Below are positions 15,042 to 24,893 of a DNA stretch of 64,000 nt, piece after piece; position 1 is the stretch's first letter, and each line of letters opens with the position of its first letter. Made by a program: the position numbers and the translations under genes. Source of the stretch: Clostridia bacterium (GTDB taxonomy: Bacteria > Bacillota > Clostridia > Oscillospirales > CAG-272); assembly GCA_017503325.1 (NCBI GenBank), contig JAFVTI010000008.1, positions 62,001-126,000 on the forward strand, read 5' to 3'. A model generated the notes under the pieces. It was not told the origin of the DNA, made no database searches, and was given only the letters and a program-made list of their open reading frames with translations.

Positions 15042-16307
15042 TTAACCTTCCGCTTCGCCGTTTACGATAGCCTTATACTTCGCTTCTTCCGCATCGTTGC
15101 AGTAAACGAAGTGTCCGGGACGGATCTCACGGAAGGAGGGAGTGTCGACCGAGTAATCGTGCTCAGCAATGGGATTGTAGGTGATTCTCGTACGCTGCTT
15201 CTCGTATACCGGGTCGGGCAACGGAATTGCCGAAAGAAGCGACTTGGTATAGGGATGCAAGGGATACTTGAACAGTTCATCCGAGTCAGCAAGCTCAACC
15301 ATCTTACCAAAGTACATAACGCCGATTCTATCCGAGAAGTACTTGACGACAGACAGGTCGTGCGCGATGAACAGGATGGTCAGACCCTGGCTTTCGCGCA
15401 GGTCGTTGAGCAGGTTGATGACCTGCGCCTGAATGGATACGTCGAGCGCGGAAACGGGCTCGTCCGCGATGATCATTTCAGGCTGCATAACAACGCTTCT
15501 CGCAATACCGATACGCTGACGCTGGCCACCCGAGAACTCGTGAGGATAACGGTCTGCGTGCTCGCGCACAAGGCCTACCGTTTCCAGAATCTCGTAAACC
15601 TTCTGATTGATGTATTCCTTATCGGTTACACCGTTGATGATCATACCCTCTGCGATGATATCACGGACCGTCATACGGGGGTCAAGAGACGCGATGGGGT
15701 CCTGGAAGATCATCTGGATCTGGGTGATATACTTGCTCTTCTTTGCAACGCGGCGTCTGTTCTTGTACTCTCTCTTGAGAGCCTTGGTCTGCTCGGCGTC
15801 GCCCTTTGCAGCTGCGAACTTTTCAGCAAATTCCTCGTCCAAAGCCTTGACCAAGGATGCAGCGTACTGCTTATCAACTTCCTTATGGTCAAACTTTGCA
15901 TCGCGGATCAGTGCCCTGTTCTTTGCAACAGTTTCAGCCAGGTCAGCCTTGATCTGCTTGATCTCGGCCTCGACGGCTGCGGGGCTTGCGCTCTTGTCTG
16001 CCTTGAGCGCCTCGATCTTCTTCTTGGCGTCAGCCTTGGCGTTCTTGATCGCGTCCTGGTAGGAATGGGTGCCTGCGCCAATTCTCTGGCCCTTGAAATA
16101 AACGTTACCGGAGGTAATGTCGTAAAGCTTGATGATGGAACGGCCGGTCGTGGTCTTACCGCAACCAGACTCGCCTACAAGGCCGAAGGTCTCACCCTTT
16201 CTGATCTCAAAGCTGACGTCGTCAACTGCCTTGAGGTCCTTGCGTCCCAGACGGAAATACTGGCAAAGATGGTCTACTTTTAACAATACTTCGTTATGAT
16301 TCTCCAT
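15042..16307 (-). CDS. oppF: Oligopeptide ABC transporter ATPase OppF with coiled-coil insertion
   Basis: A 421-residue ATPase that drives peptide import with OppD. Walker A is GESGCGKT (45-52), the Q-loop Gln is 202 (MIFQDP), the signature FSGGQRQR is 258-265 and Walker B IIADEP 279-284, with an oligopeptide-transporter C-terminal domain. Residues about 78-192, between Walker A and the Q-loop, form a charged, Ala/Lys/Glu-rich segment predicted to be helical or coiled coil that normal OppF (about 310-330 residues) lacks. Catalytic motifs are intact, so it should be functional. It overlaps oppD by 14 bases. Confidence 0.93.
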   Translation of the reverse strand: MENHNEVLLKVDHLCQYFRLGRKDLKAVDDVSFEIRKGETFGLVGESGCGKTTTGRSIIKLYDITSGNVYFKGQRIGAGTHSYQDAIKNAKADAKKKIEALKADKSASPAAVEAEIKQIKADLAETVAKNRALIRDAKFDHKEVDKQYAASLVKALDEEFAEKFAAAKGDAEQTKALKREYKNRRRVAKKSKYITQIQMIFQDPIASLDPRMTVRDIIAEGMIINGVTDKEYINQKVYEILETVGLVREHADRYPHEFSGGQRQRIGIARSVVMQPEMIIADEPVSALDVSIQAQVINLLNDLRESQGLTILFIAHDLSVVKYFSDRIGVMYFGKMVELADSDELFKYPLHPYTKSLLSAIPLPDPVYEKQRTRITYNPIAEHDYSVDTPSFREIRPGHFVYCNDAEEAKYKAIVNGEAEG

Positions 16308-18528
16308 AATTGCCTCCTCTTTCTTTCATTCGTCTGATACGCTCGGTGATGATCTTGGGCATCTCTACCTTGGGAGCATTGGGATGGAGCAACCAGGTAG
16401 CCGCATAGTGCGTGGGGGAAACCTGATACATAGGCGGCTGCATTTCGAAGTCGATCTCCATTGCGTACTTGTTTCTTTCCGCAAATGCGTCTCCAACGGG
16501 AGGATAGATCATGTTGGGGGGCGTACCGGGGATAGCATCCAGCTTTTCGTTGGTATCCAGGTCGGGCATGGAAGCCAGCAGCGCCCAGGTGTAGGGGTGC
16601 TGAGGATTGTAGAATACTTCCTCGGAGGTACCATACTCTACGATCTTACCTGCATACATCACGGCAATTCTGTCTGCCATATTTGCAACGACACCAAGGT
16701 CGTGCGTAATAAAGATAATGGAAAGGTCGCGCTCTCTCTTGAGCTTGTTGATCAGCTCGAGGATCTGCGCCTGGATGGTTACGTCCAGAGCGGTGGTAGG
16801 CTCGTCACAGATCAGAATGTCGGGGTTTGCGGACAGCGCGATCGCGATTACGATACGCTGACGCATACCGCCCGAGAATTCGAACGGATACTGACGGTAA
16901 CGCATTCTCGCCTCGGGAATACCAACCTCTTCCATGAGCTTGATCGCCTTTTCCTTTGCGATTCTCTTGGTCAGCTTGTATACGACCTGAGATGCCTTTC
17001 CCTTCAGATAGTCGACGATCTCAACGCAGCGCTTGTCAAAATCAACGCTTTCTGCGTTTTCCACGTCTGCCTTGAATCTGTTCATAACGCGCGTCAGAAC
17101 GGACACGATGGTCTCGATCTGGGCCTCAGGCTCGATGATAGACTTGGGAACGACGTTCCAGTCAACCTTCTTGCCCTTGGCAAGCAAAGCCTCTCTCTTT
17201 GCGGTCTGCTTTGCAAAGCGCTCCTCTTCCTTGGGATTGTTCTTGATGTAGAAGAAGTACTTCTCCACTTCTCTTTCAAGCGCACCGCCGAAGGTGTACG
17301 CGACGTTATCCTTAATTACGGCAAGAGGATCGATGGCTGCAAGCACAGTCTTATTGATGCTCTTGCAGATCGCCTCGGCCTCGCGATCAGTAAAGTTGCC
17401 TGCCTTGAAGAACTCGATGGTGCTCTGCAAAGCCTTGATAGCTTCCTTCTTGTTCTCCAGCGTCTTGCGGAAGGAGTACTGAACTGCGATCTTCTCCAGC
17501 TCCAAGAAGGAGGTCATAAAGTCCTCCATCAGGAACTTGATTGCGATCTCGTTTGCCTCTTCTGCAGGCATACGGCTCAGATCCACCGTGGGATTCTTGT
17601 AGATGTAATAACCGATTCTGAAGAAATTATAGGGAGTCTGCGCAACCATCTCTTCTGCGGTTGCCTTGATCGCCTTGAGAATTTCAACGGTCTCGGGAGA
17701 TGCATCCTTCTGTGCGGCATTCTTGCCAACCAGCTTCTTTACGGAATCACCCAGAGAAACCTTGGCCTTCTCTACGCGGATCGCTGCATCAAGTGCCAGT
17801 GCGTGCTCCTTAAGAACATCGGTGTACTTTGCGGTAAAGTACTTATCGTCGATCTGCTTGAGCTTGCGCGCAACCTGCTTGAGCTCGCCGACAACGTCAA
17901 TCTTCTGTCTCTTCTCGGTCATGAAGAGGAAGTCCTCCATGATCGCGATCATTTCCTCAGTGTGCGTGCGAGCATCGGTATAGCTGTTTTCCAGCTTGAT
18001 GGACTGAATGTTGAAGCTGTCAAAGGTCTTGATATACTTGTCAACATCAGCCGCAGTAAATCTTTTGTCTGCGCTTTCTGCGAGCGCCTTCTTCATCATA
18101 TCGGACAGCTCGGCCAGCATCTTGTTGAACGAAACACGGCCTTCCTTGCGGTTTGCCTTGTTCTTGAGAAGCATAGCCTCGGTGATCTGTCTACCGATAC
18201 GCATGATGGGGTTGAGCGAGGAAAGCGGATCCTGGAAGATCATCGCGATCTTGTCGCCGCGCAGCTTGTGCATTTCTTCCTCGGGAATACGAACCAGATC
18301 CTGACCGTCGTACAGGATCTCGCCGCCCTCGTAGATCGCATTGACTGCGGAAATACCCATAATCGCCTTGGAGGTTACCGACTTACCCGAGCCGGACTCA
18401 CCTACGATGGCAAGCGTTTCGCCCTTATAAAGGTCGAACGAAATATCACGTACAGCCTGCACCTTACCGCCGTCTGTACGGAAGGAAACCTTCAAATTGT
18501 TAACCGACAGTTTAACTTCTTTATTCAT
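16294..18528 (-). CDS. oppD: Oligopeptide ABC transporter ATPase OppD with ~400-residue insertion
   Basis: A 744-residue protein, about twice the usual 330-360 of OppD. Walker A GESGSGKS is 43-50, the Q-loop Gln 99 ([12 protein letters not shown]), the signature FSGGMRQR 551-558 and Walker B LICDEP 572-577, followed by the switch His in FITHDLG. Residues about 121-525, inside the helical subdomain between the Q-loop and signature, are an extra mostly charged helical region; the family sequence resumes at [23 protein letters not shown]. All nucleotide-binding motifs are kept and the frame is uninterrupted, so this is an insertion rather than decay. It starts three bases after oppC. Confidence 0.93.
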   Translation of the reverse strand: MNKEVKLSVNNLKVSFRTDGGKVQAVRDISFDLYKGETLAIVGESGSGKSVTSKAIMGISAVNAIYEGGEILYDGQDLVRIPEEEMHKLRGDKIAMIFQDPLSSLNPIMRIGRQITEAMLLKNKANRKEGRVSFNKMLAELSDMMKKALAESADKRFTAADVDKYIKTFDSFNIQSIKLENSYTDARTHTEEMIAIMEDFLFMTEKRQKIDVVGELKQVARKLKQIDDKYFTAKYTDVLKEHALALDAAIRVEKAKVSLGDSVKKLVGKNAAQKDASPETVEILKAIKATAEEMVAQTPYNFFRIGYYIYKNPTVDLSRMPAEEANEIAIKFLMEDFMTSFLELEKIAVQYSFRKTLENKKEAIKALQSTIEFFKAGNFTDREAEAICKSINKTVLAAIDPLAVIKDNVAYTFGGALEREVEKYFFYIKNNPKEEERFAKQTAKREALLAKGKKVDWNVVPKSIIEPEAQIETIVSVLTRVMNRFKADVENAESVDFDKRCVEIVDYLKGKASQVVYKLTKRIAKEKAIKLMEEVGIPEARMRYRQYPFEFSGGMRQRIVIAIALSANPDILICDEPTTALDVTIQAQILELINKLKRERDLSIIFITHDLGVVANMADRIAVMYAGKIVEYGTSEEVFYNPQHPYTWALLASMPDLDTNEKLDAIPGTPPNMIYPPVGDAFAERNKYAMEIDFEMQPPMYQVSPTHYAATWLLHPNAPKVEMPKIITERIRRMKERGGNYGES

Positions 18529-18531
18529 CGT

Positions 18532-20151
18532 TTACTCCTCCGATCCTCTGAGCGACGGGTTGAACGCGTCTCTCATACCGTTACCGAACAAGTTGAAGCT
18601 GAGCATCATCAACACCAAGAAGATGCAGGGGAAGAATGCCGCATACGCCGCACCTGCGGTGATAGAATCCTTGCCCTTTGCGATCATAGTACCCACCGAG
18701 GTAATGCGGCCGGCGTCCAGGTTGATAATTCCCAAGTAAGTCAAGCTGGTTTCAGAGTAGATCATGGACGGGATTGCCAGAGCTACTCTGGTAACGATGG
18801 TACCGATACCGTTGGGGAAGATGTGCTTGAACATGATTCTTGCATCACCCGCACCCAAAGTTCTTGCAGCCAGAACGTACTCCTGGTTCTTGAAGCGGTA
18901 GAACTGCATACGGGTTGTGCCCGCCATGCCGATCCAGCCGGTTGCAAAGAATGCAATGAACAATACCAGCACGTTTTGGATATTTGATAGCTGGAACCAA
19001 CCGTGCTCCAGGATCAATGCGCCCAGGTGGAACTGAAGAAGCGTAATGACGATCATGGAAGGAACCGAACCCAGAATTTCGCAGAATCTCTCCATTGCAA
19101 GGTCGAGCTTGCCGCCGAAATAGCCGGAAATGGAACCCCAGATGACGCCAACGATAAAGTTGACTGCTGCAACAACGGATGCAAAGATAAAGGAGAATCT
19201 CGCACCGTTGGCAAGGCAGGTCAGAATATCCTTACCGTTCTTGTCGGTACCGAAAATAAAGTTAGGCTCACTGATGCCATCCTTCTTGACCTGCGTGTGC
19301 GTGTAGGTATAGTACTCATAGTACTCGGCTCTTACCTCAATACCACCGTCAACCTTACGGCCGTAAGCGTAGTAGTAGGTCTTGCCGTTTTCCTGAACAC
19401 CGTCCTCACCCTCAATTCTCAGAGAGTTGTAGTCGGCAACCAGGCTGCTCTTATCCTCTTCGGTATACTTCCAGTAGTTGGGGATGATGTTGCCGTCCTT
19501 ATCGGTCTTGGGACGCAGAACGGAAGCCTTCAGGTTTTCCACCTCATAGTAGATGTTTGCGTCATACTTGTTCTTTTCCTGCATGTTCTTTCTGTCGCTG
19601 AAAGGCACGACGGGATACAGAACCTGCTTGCCGGTATCGTTCTGATACTGCTGAATAGCCGCAAACTCTTCCGGAGAAATGATCTTATACTTACCAAAGC
19701 CAACACCGTGGTAGGCATCGAAACGGTAAGTATAGAGCGAGCCGTCCTCACTGACGGTGTACTCACCGTTCTTAATGACGTCCTGACCGATCTCCTGCAT
19801 CAGAGCAACATCCTTGAGGTACGTGATGTAGTTCGCGTTCTTAACCTTGCATCCATCCCAGAAATCAATATTGCTGTTCGCAAAGATCTCAAGTCTGGGA
19901 GGCGTATACATATACGTTGCATCGTAATAAGGAACGGTGTAAGGTGTGAAAAAGGGTGCAAAGATTGCAAACAGGATCAAAAAGGAAATGACAATGCCGC
20001 CAACGACTGCGCCCTTGTTCTTGCAGAAACGGCGGAATGCGCCCTGGAAGTAGCTGACAGGCTTTGTGTCAAACTTCTTATCATGGCCAATGTCGCTTCT
20101 CTGGACAAATTGGAATTTTTCTGCGGGGATGTTTTGATATTGATTTGTCAT
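18532..20151 (-). CDS. oppC: Oligopeptide ABC transporter permease OppC with large ectodomain
   Basis: A 539-residue permease; OppC is usually near 300. The first membrane segment is about 47-70, followed by an extra ~200-residue Tyr-, Lys- and Asp-rich region (about 90-290) that should face outward. The standard FGTDKNGKDILTCLANGARFS resumes at about 300, then five more segments and the cytoplasmic coupling motif AARTLGAGDARIMFKHIFPNG. It begins just after oppB (two-base gap). Confidence 0.93.
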   Translation of the reverse strand: MTNQYQNIPAEKFQFVQRSDIGHDKKFDTKPVSYFQGAFRRFCKNKGAVVGGIVISFLILFAIFAPFFTPYTVPYYDATYMYTPPRLEIFANSNIDFWDGCKVKNANYITYLKDVALMQEIGQDVIKNGEYTVSEDGSLYTYRFDAYHGVGFGKYKIISPEEFAAIQQYQNDTGKQVLYPVVPFSDRKNMQEKNKYDANIYYEVENLKASVLRPKTDKDGNIIPNYWKYTEEDKSSLVADYNSLRIEGEDGVQENGKTYYYAYGRKVDGGIEVRAEYYEYYTYTHTQVKKDGISEPNFIFGTDKNGKDILTCLANGARFSFIFASVVAAVNFIVGVIWGSISGYFGGKLDLAMERFCEILGSVPSMIVITLLQFHLGALILEHGWFQLSNIQNVLVLFIAFFATGWIGMAGTTRMQFYRFKNQEYVLAARTLGAGDARIMFKHIFPNGIGTIVTRVALAIPSMIYSETSLTYLGIINLDAGRITSVGTMIAKGKDSITAGAAYAAFFPCIFLVLMMLSFNLFGNGMRDAFNPSLRGSEE

Positions 20152-20152
20152 A

Positions 20153-21160
20153 TTACTTCGCCCCCATTCTGATTCTCGGATCGATAAATCCGTAGCTGAT
20201 GTCGATTACGATACCTGCAGTCAGACCGACCAGCGTATAGAAGCCGGACAGAAGCATGAAGAAATCGTAGTCTTTTGCAGTAATTGCGCCCAAATACAGA
20301 CCACCGACGCCGTTGATGCCAAACATCTGCTCAATGATCAGCGAGCCCGAAAGAACGCCGACAAACTCAGAGAGGATGGAGGGGAAAATAACGACCATGG
20401 AGTTACGCATTGCATGGCGGAAAATCGCCTGACGCTTGGTCAGACCCTTGGTTCTTGCCAGCAGCATAAACTCACCGGTCAGAACCTCGGAAAGCTCTGC
20501 GCGGGTGTAACGTGCATATCCCGCAATAGAGCCCAGGCAAAGAGCAAATACTGCAGGCAGCATGGAATGGAATACCGGCCACGAGAAGTACTGGTCACTT
20601 GTCAACATGGATAGCGGGAACCAGCCCAGCTTGAAGCAGAATACGTACTGCAGCATCAGGGCCAGAACGATGGAGGGCACAGAGATCAACAGGATGATGA
20701 AAACGTTGATGACCTGGTCCTGCCACTTGTTCTTTTTGAGCGCGGCCAGGATGCCCAAGCCCAAACCGATCGGAACACCGATCAGTGTGGAATAGATATT
20801 GATCAGGATTGTGGGAGGAAGATGGTCTGTAAATACCTCCCAAAGGTCCATGTTCAGATATTCACCATATGTAGTGGCGATACCGAAGTCACCCTCGGTG
20901 ACGATTCTTTTGATATAGTTACCGTACTGAATCAGGATCGGCACTCTATCGTAGGTCCAGACACCGTTGGTGCCCTCTTGGATATTGGTGATCCAGCCTC
21001 TGCCCTCCAGCGTCTTCATGACGACAATGGGATCCTGTCCGGGAAGCGCATTCGTGGGAATGGGCAGCAGCTTGATGAGTACAAAGCACATCGTGAAGAT
21101 GATGACGAATGTAAACAGCATCAAGCCCAGACGCTTGGTCACATATTTAAACATATACAT
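20153..21160 (-). CDS. oppB: Oligopeptide ABC transporter permease OppB
   Basis: A 335-residue, six-segment permease of normal length. The coupling motif ARTKGLTKRQAIFRHAMRNS and the end YGFIDPRIRMG are typical. The ATG at 21160 follows GAGGAGAG; a longer frame from 21337 begins with basic residues unlike a membrane protein and has no binding site. The 370-base gap to oppA contains hairpins that may lower expression of the transporter genes relative to the binding protein. Confidence 0.94.
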   Translation of the reverse strand: MYMFKYVTKRLGLMLFTFVIIFTMCFVLIKLLPIPTNALPGQDPIVVMKTLEGRGWITNIQEGTNGVWTYDRVPILIQYGNYIKRIVTEGDFGIATTYGEYLNMDLWEVFTDHLPPTILINIYSTLIGVPIGLGLGILAALKKNKWQDQVINVFIILLISVPSIVLALMLQYVFCFKLGWFPLSMLTSDQYFSWPVFHSMLPAVFALCLGSIAGYARYTRAELSEVLTGEFMLLARTKGLTKRQAIFRHAMRNSMVVIFPSILSEFVGVLSGSLIIEQMFGINGVGGLYLGAITAKDYDFFMLLSGFYTLVGLTAGIVIDISYGFIDPRIRMGAK

Positions 21161-21530
21161 AGGTATCTCTCCTCTGTTTTTGTTTTTTGCGAAGTCAGAT
21201 CCTTGCCTTCCCTTCCCGAAGCCTTGACTCCGCGGGATATCGGCAAGGGGTGCGCGCAAATAAGATCTTCGCGCGCGAGCGTAAATATTTTGGTAGCGTT
21301 TTTTTGCAGCTCTGTGCCGCTTTTTTGATATAGCCAAAGAGAGGCGAGCTCTTCAAAAATACAGGGAAATTCACTCGCCGAAGTTGGCGCAAGTTCGTCT
21401 CTCTTCGGCTATAGCGCGTATTGTGTGCCGTTTTTCACAGCACAATAAAGGCGAAATCAGCGGTGGGCGAAAGGAGTTCGCCCACCGCCTCTTTTATGAC
21501 TTAATAAATCCTATTAAATCGTTTTCTGAA
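21161..21530 (-). promoter_or_regulatory. oppA-oppB intergenic hairpins
   Basis: This 370-base gap holds a strong hairpin GCGGTGGGCGAA/TTCGCCCACCGC (about 21461-21484) and an imperfect inverted repeat at 21331-21347 and 21395-21411 (TAGCCAAAGAGAGGCGA and its partner, two mismatches). On the minus strand no T run follows the strong hairpin, so it is more likely to protect the oppA message than to terminate fully. No gene is supported. Confidence 0.55.
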
Positions 21531-24167
21531 TTACTCAGACTTCTTGTACTCGGCGGAGAGGTCGTTGTTGTTAGCAGCAACGAATTCCTGCCATTCAGCA
21601 TCGGTGTAGTTAACCTCGATGTATCTCAGGCCGCCGAAGCCCATGAAGGTGTGCTCGTCTTCAGAGAAGTAAGAGAACTTAGCGCCCAGGAAGGATCCGC
21701 CGCCGTCAGCGATCAGCATAACGGAACGGGACTCCTTGATGGTAACCTCTTCCAGAGCGGAGAGGATTACAAGTCTTGCTTCGGTAGGAGCATAGCCGTC
21801 GCCCCAGTTGTAGGTCTTTTCCTGTTCCTCGGAAGCTGCCAGACCGTTCAGGCAGTAGTACCAGTTCTGGATGCTCATGGTGATGGTCTCACCTGCACCC
21901 TCGTAGTCACCTGCGGGCATGGTCAGAGTCATAGGAATGGAGCTGGTATCCCAGTACATGTGGTAGTTCAGGGAGTCATCGGGGTTAACGAATGCGCCGA
22001 TGATGTCGAAGGGGTTAAATGCGTTACCGGAGAAGCCGTAACCGAAACCGATCTGAGTTGCACCGGAACGGAATGCTTCTGCCCACTGTGCGCCAGCGGA
22101 AGCGTCGAATACAACGTCGATCTTGTCTTCCAGAGCAGTGCCCTTGGTCAGGTCATCGAGGATGCCCTGGAGGTACTCAGCTCTGAATCTCTGCTTATCG
22201 GTATCAGAGGAAGAACCGTAAACGAGAGTGATGTTCTTGGAAGAATCGTAGCCGTACGTGTCGGGATCTGCAAGCAGAATGTCAATAGCGGCCTTCATCT
22301 TTTCCTTAGCAAGAGTGGGGTTGTAACCGGTCAGTGCGTCGTAAGCGTCGTCGGTGGTCAGGTTGACCAGCTCGCCGCTGGACCACTTACCGTCGGAGCC
22401 CTGCTCGAAGCCGTAAGCGCGGAGGATACCTTCCTTAGCGATGGTGGTGTTACGATACTGACCACCGTCTTCCAGCTCAGGAGAGTTCTCAATGTCATAG
22501 TAGTAAGCAACGTTGATCAGACCGAAGCAAGGAACGGAAGAACCGGGCCAGATCTTTTCAACGATGTCACTTCTGTTGAGTGCGAGGTTGAATGCGTGAC
22601 GGAATTCCTGGATAGCAAGAATACCGTTGTTGTTCTGGCTGTTCTTCAGAACATCCAGGTTGGAGTACAGCTGCATACCAAAGGTACCGGTAGAGGTAGA
22701 GGTGAAGTAAACGTACTTGGAGTCGAGGTATTCTTCAACGTTCTCAGTCTGCAGAGCAGCGTCGTCGTAAGTACCGTTCAGGAAGCCCATCCACTTGGTG
22801 TCGAATTCAGCAACCTTACGGCAGTTGATAGCGGTAATGTTGTACTGGTTCTTGTACTGTTCCATGTTCCAACCGTACCAGTTCTCGTTCTTCTCGAGCT
22901 TGTAGTGAGAGCCGGCCTCAAACTCGGTCAGCTTGTAGGGACCCCAAGAAGCGGTGGTCTCGAGAGAGGAGTTGTACTTGGAGGTCCAGAGAGTAGCACC
23001 TGCTGCAGGCTCAATTCTTGCAGCATCATACTTTGCCTTGTGAACCAGAGGCAGGCTGGAGAAGTAGTAGGGAGCCCATACGGACAGGCTGCCGTCTTCT
23101 CTGAGGAACTCGAAGTTGATGTCCATGCAGACAACAATCGCGTTCTCTTCGGGAATAGCGTATACGCCTACGGTATCCCAAGCAACTGCATCACCGTAAC
23201 CGGAGATGTAGAACAGAGTTTCCTTGAACAGCTCTTCCTGAGTAGCTGCGTCCATGGAGCCCCAGTCCATACCGAAGGGCATCAGAGCGTAGCCGATCAG
23301 TTCCTTAGCAGCTTCCATGTTGTCAGCGGTGATCAGGGTGTAGCCATACTCGTTAGCTGCATCAGCGATAACCTTCAGAGCTGCAATAGCCTCGTCAGAA
23401 CCAACGTAGTTGTTGATCAGGTCATCCAGAGAGTAACCTGCAAGGGTCATGCCGGTGGTGGTGGTGTTCAGGTAAACCTCTGCACCTTCGATGTTGAAGG
23501 AGTAGTCAGGGGTCTCATCTGCGCCGTATGCGGGAACGATAGGAGCGTAGATGGGAGCGCCGGAGAAGAAGTATTCCTTAGCGTTCTTGATTCTGAGGGT
23601 GTCATAGTAGGTGTTAGCGCGGAAGTTCATGAACGTGGGGTCCAGAACCTGCTGCATGGTCCACTCAAAGTCAGCAGCGGTGATGGGGGTACCATCATCC
23701 CACTTCAGGTCGTCACGCAGGGTGATCTTCCAAGCGTAGCCGCCCTCTGCCTTCTGCTCGTCGGTATAGCCCCACTTAGCGTCAACGGTAGAGGTTACGT
23801 CCTCCAGCTTGGTAGCTGCGGAGTAGTTGGTGGTGTAAGCGCCGGGAACGATCGCATCCTTGTTGATAGAGCCGTCTGCATTGAACTTCTGGTCATTCTC
23901 GAACTTATAGTCGTAGTCGAAGAAAGAAGAGCCAATGTAGCTCATGATCTGCGTATCGTTGTTGTCAGCATAGGTCAGCTCATTCCAGTTACTGGGCATT
24001 ACGCTGGTGGTGGTGTTGTACTCAGCCTGCTTGGGAACGTACTGTTCAACAGGATTGTTCTCGTTGCCGGGGCCTTCAGGATTCTTAGGACCGCAGCTTG
24101 CGACCATGAGAGCAACCAGAACCAGACACAGTGCCATCGTAAGAATGGATCTGAAATTTCTGTTCAT
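21531..24167 (-). CDS. oppA: Oligopeptide-binding lipoprotein OppA, oversized
   Basis: An 878-residue solute-binding protein of family 5; members are commonly about 500-600 residues. The signal peptide ends in a lipobox, LVALMVASC, so the mature protein is a membrane-anchored lipoprotein. Family features include WKITLRDDLKWDDGTPITAADFEWTM near 175-200 and FRHAFNLALNRSDIVEKIW in the second half. The ATG at 24167 follows GGAGG by eight bases, unlike the ATG at 24182. It is the first gene of the opp operon with its own strong promoter. The extra length may provide contact with the enlarged OppC ectodomain (inference). Confidence 0.95.
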   Translation of the reverse strand: MNRNFRSILTMALCLVLVALMVASCGPKNPEGPGNENNPVEQYVPKQAEYNTTTSVMPSNWNELTYADNNDTQIMSYIGSSFFDYDYKFENDQKFNADGSINKDAIVPGAYTTNYSAATKLEDVTSTVDAKWGYTDEQKAEGGYAWKITLRDDLKWDDGTPITAADFEWTMQQVLDPTFMNFRANTYYDTLRIKNAKEYFFSGAPIYAPIVPAYGADETPDYSFNIEGAEVYLNTTTTGMTLAGYSLDDLINNYVGSDEAIAALKVIADAANEYGYTLITADNMEAAKELIGYALMPFGMDWGSMDAATQEELFKETLFYISGYGDAVAWDTVGVYAIPEENAIVVCMDINFEFLREDGSLSVWAPYYFSSLPLVHKAKYDAARIEPAAGATLWTSKYNSSLETTASWGPYKLTEFEAGSHYKLEKNENWYGWNMEQYKNQYNITAINCRKVAEFDTKWMGFLNGTYDDAALQTENVEEYLDSKYVYFTSTSTGTFGMQLYSNLDVLKNSQNNNGILAIQEFRHAFNLALNRSDIVEKIWPGSSVPCFGLINVAYYYDIENSPELEDGGQYRNTTIAKEGILRAYGFEQGSDGKWSSGELVNLTTDDAYDALTGYNPTLAKEKMKAAIDILLADPDTYGYDSSKNITLVYGSSSDTDKQRFRAEYLQGILDDLTKGTALEDKIDVVFDASAGAQWAEAFRSGATQIGFGYGFSGNAFNPFDIIGAFVNPDDSLNYHMYWDTSSIPMTLTMPAGDYEGAGETITMSIQNWYYCLNGLAASEEQEKTYNWGDGYAPTEARLVILSALEEVTIKESRSVMLIADGGGSFLGAKFSYFSEDEHTFMGFGGLRYIEVNYTDAEWQEFVAANNNDLSAEYKKSE

Positions 24168-24308
24168 AAATATGTCCTCCATTTATGAAATTTTGTTTAT
24201 TGTTTCATCTCGATCTCACAGAATCTCTTTCATACTGAATGCGCGATCCCTCAGAAAAATCCTACATTCAATATAAAAAACAGACTGCGTGATTATATGA
24301 ACGCAAAC

Positions 24309-24337
24309 ATTGTATCATATAATTTTTCATTTGTCAA
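24309..24337 (-). promoter_or_regulatory. opp operon promoter
   Basis: Minus-strand TTGACA (24337-24332), 17 bases, TACAAT (24314-24309). The leader to the oppA start is about 130 bases. Confidence 0.85.
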
Positions 24338-24893
24338 CCTTTTTGTGAACGAAAAATCAAATATATCAAGGAAATTTTCGAAAATTTCTCATTTTATCAA
24401 AAAAATTTTTGCAAGATTTTATTTTTCGCTTGCATAAACGCCACGCAATCCGCGCCAAACGAGCAGGTCGCGCGCATCCCCTGCGACAAGCCGGGATACA
24501 AGCGCAAAAGGCATCACGCACGTGCAAGCCGACATTCTCAGAATATGCAGACAAAACGCACCGCGTCCATTCGCCTCCGACGCTTGCGGAATCGAATTTT
24601 CTTTACCTTTTATTATAATAGCATATAAATACGTTCTATTCTCTCTTCCGCGCCCCGTTCGGGCAGAGCTTCCCGCGCATCTCCTGCATGCTTTATGATA
24701 CGCAAGCTCTGTCCTTGTCACACGCGAACCGCAAGCAGAAAGGGGCTGATTGCAAAAATGCAACCTTCCCCTTCAAAAATTTCAATGTGTTTTTCACGCC
24801 TCGCTACCATTTTGCGTGCGAGTTGCATAAACATGCGTTCGTTTTTCGTTCATATTTTATACATTATGCGCCACATGTCTACGACAAAATACG
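24338..24893. other. Gene-free stretch with no recognised feature
   Basis: About 550 bases between the opp promoter and the end of the DUF5107 gene. It has AT-rich parts and short open frames on both strands, none with a ribosome binding site, family resemblance or a promoter in the right place. I see no RNA gene or clear terminator here. Confidence 0.5.

Noticed and set aside
16294..18528. Frameshift or fused genes explaining the long OppD
   Set aside because: The frame is continuous, codon use is uniform and both flanking halves form one complete ATPase only when joined.
16384..18987. Plus-strand open frame of 867 codons
   Set aside because: Antisense of oppD; a consequence of codon bias in the real gene, which has all ATPase motifs.
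21384..24188. Long plus-strand open frame of 934 codons
   Set aside because: It is the antisense shadow of oppA; the protein is Val-rich and low in helix-forming residues, has no ribosome binding site and matches no family.
24419..24763. Minus-strand 114-codon frame in the opp-DUF5107 gap
   Set aside because: No ribosome binding site, no promoter, Cys/Arg-rich composition and no recognisable family.
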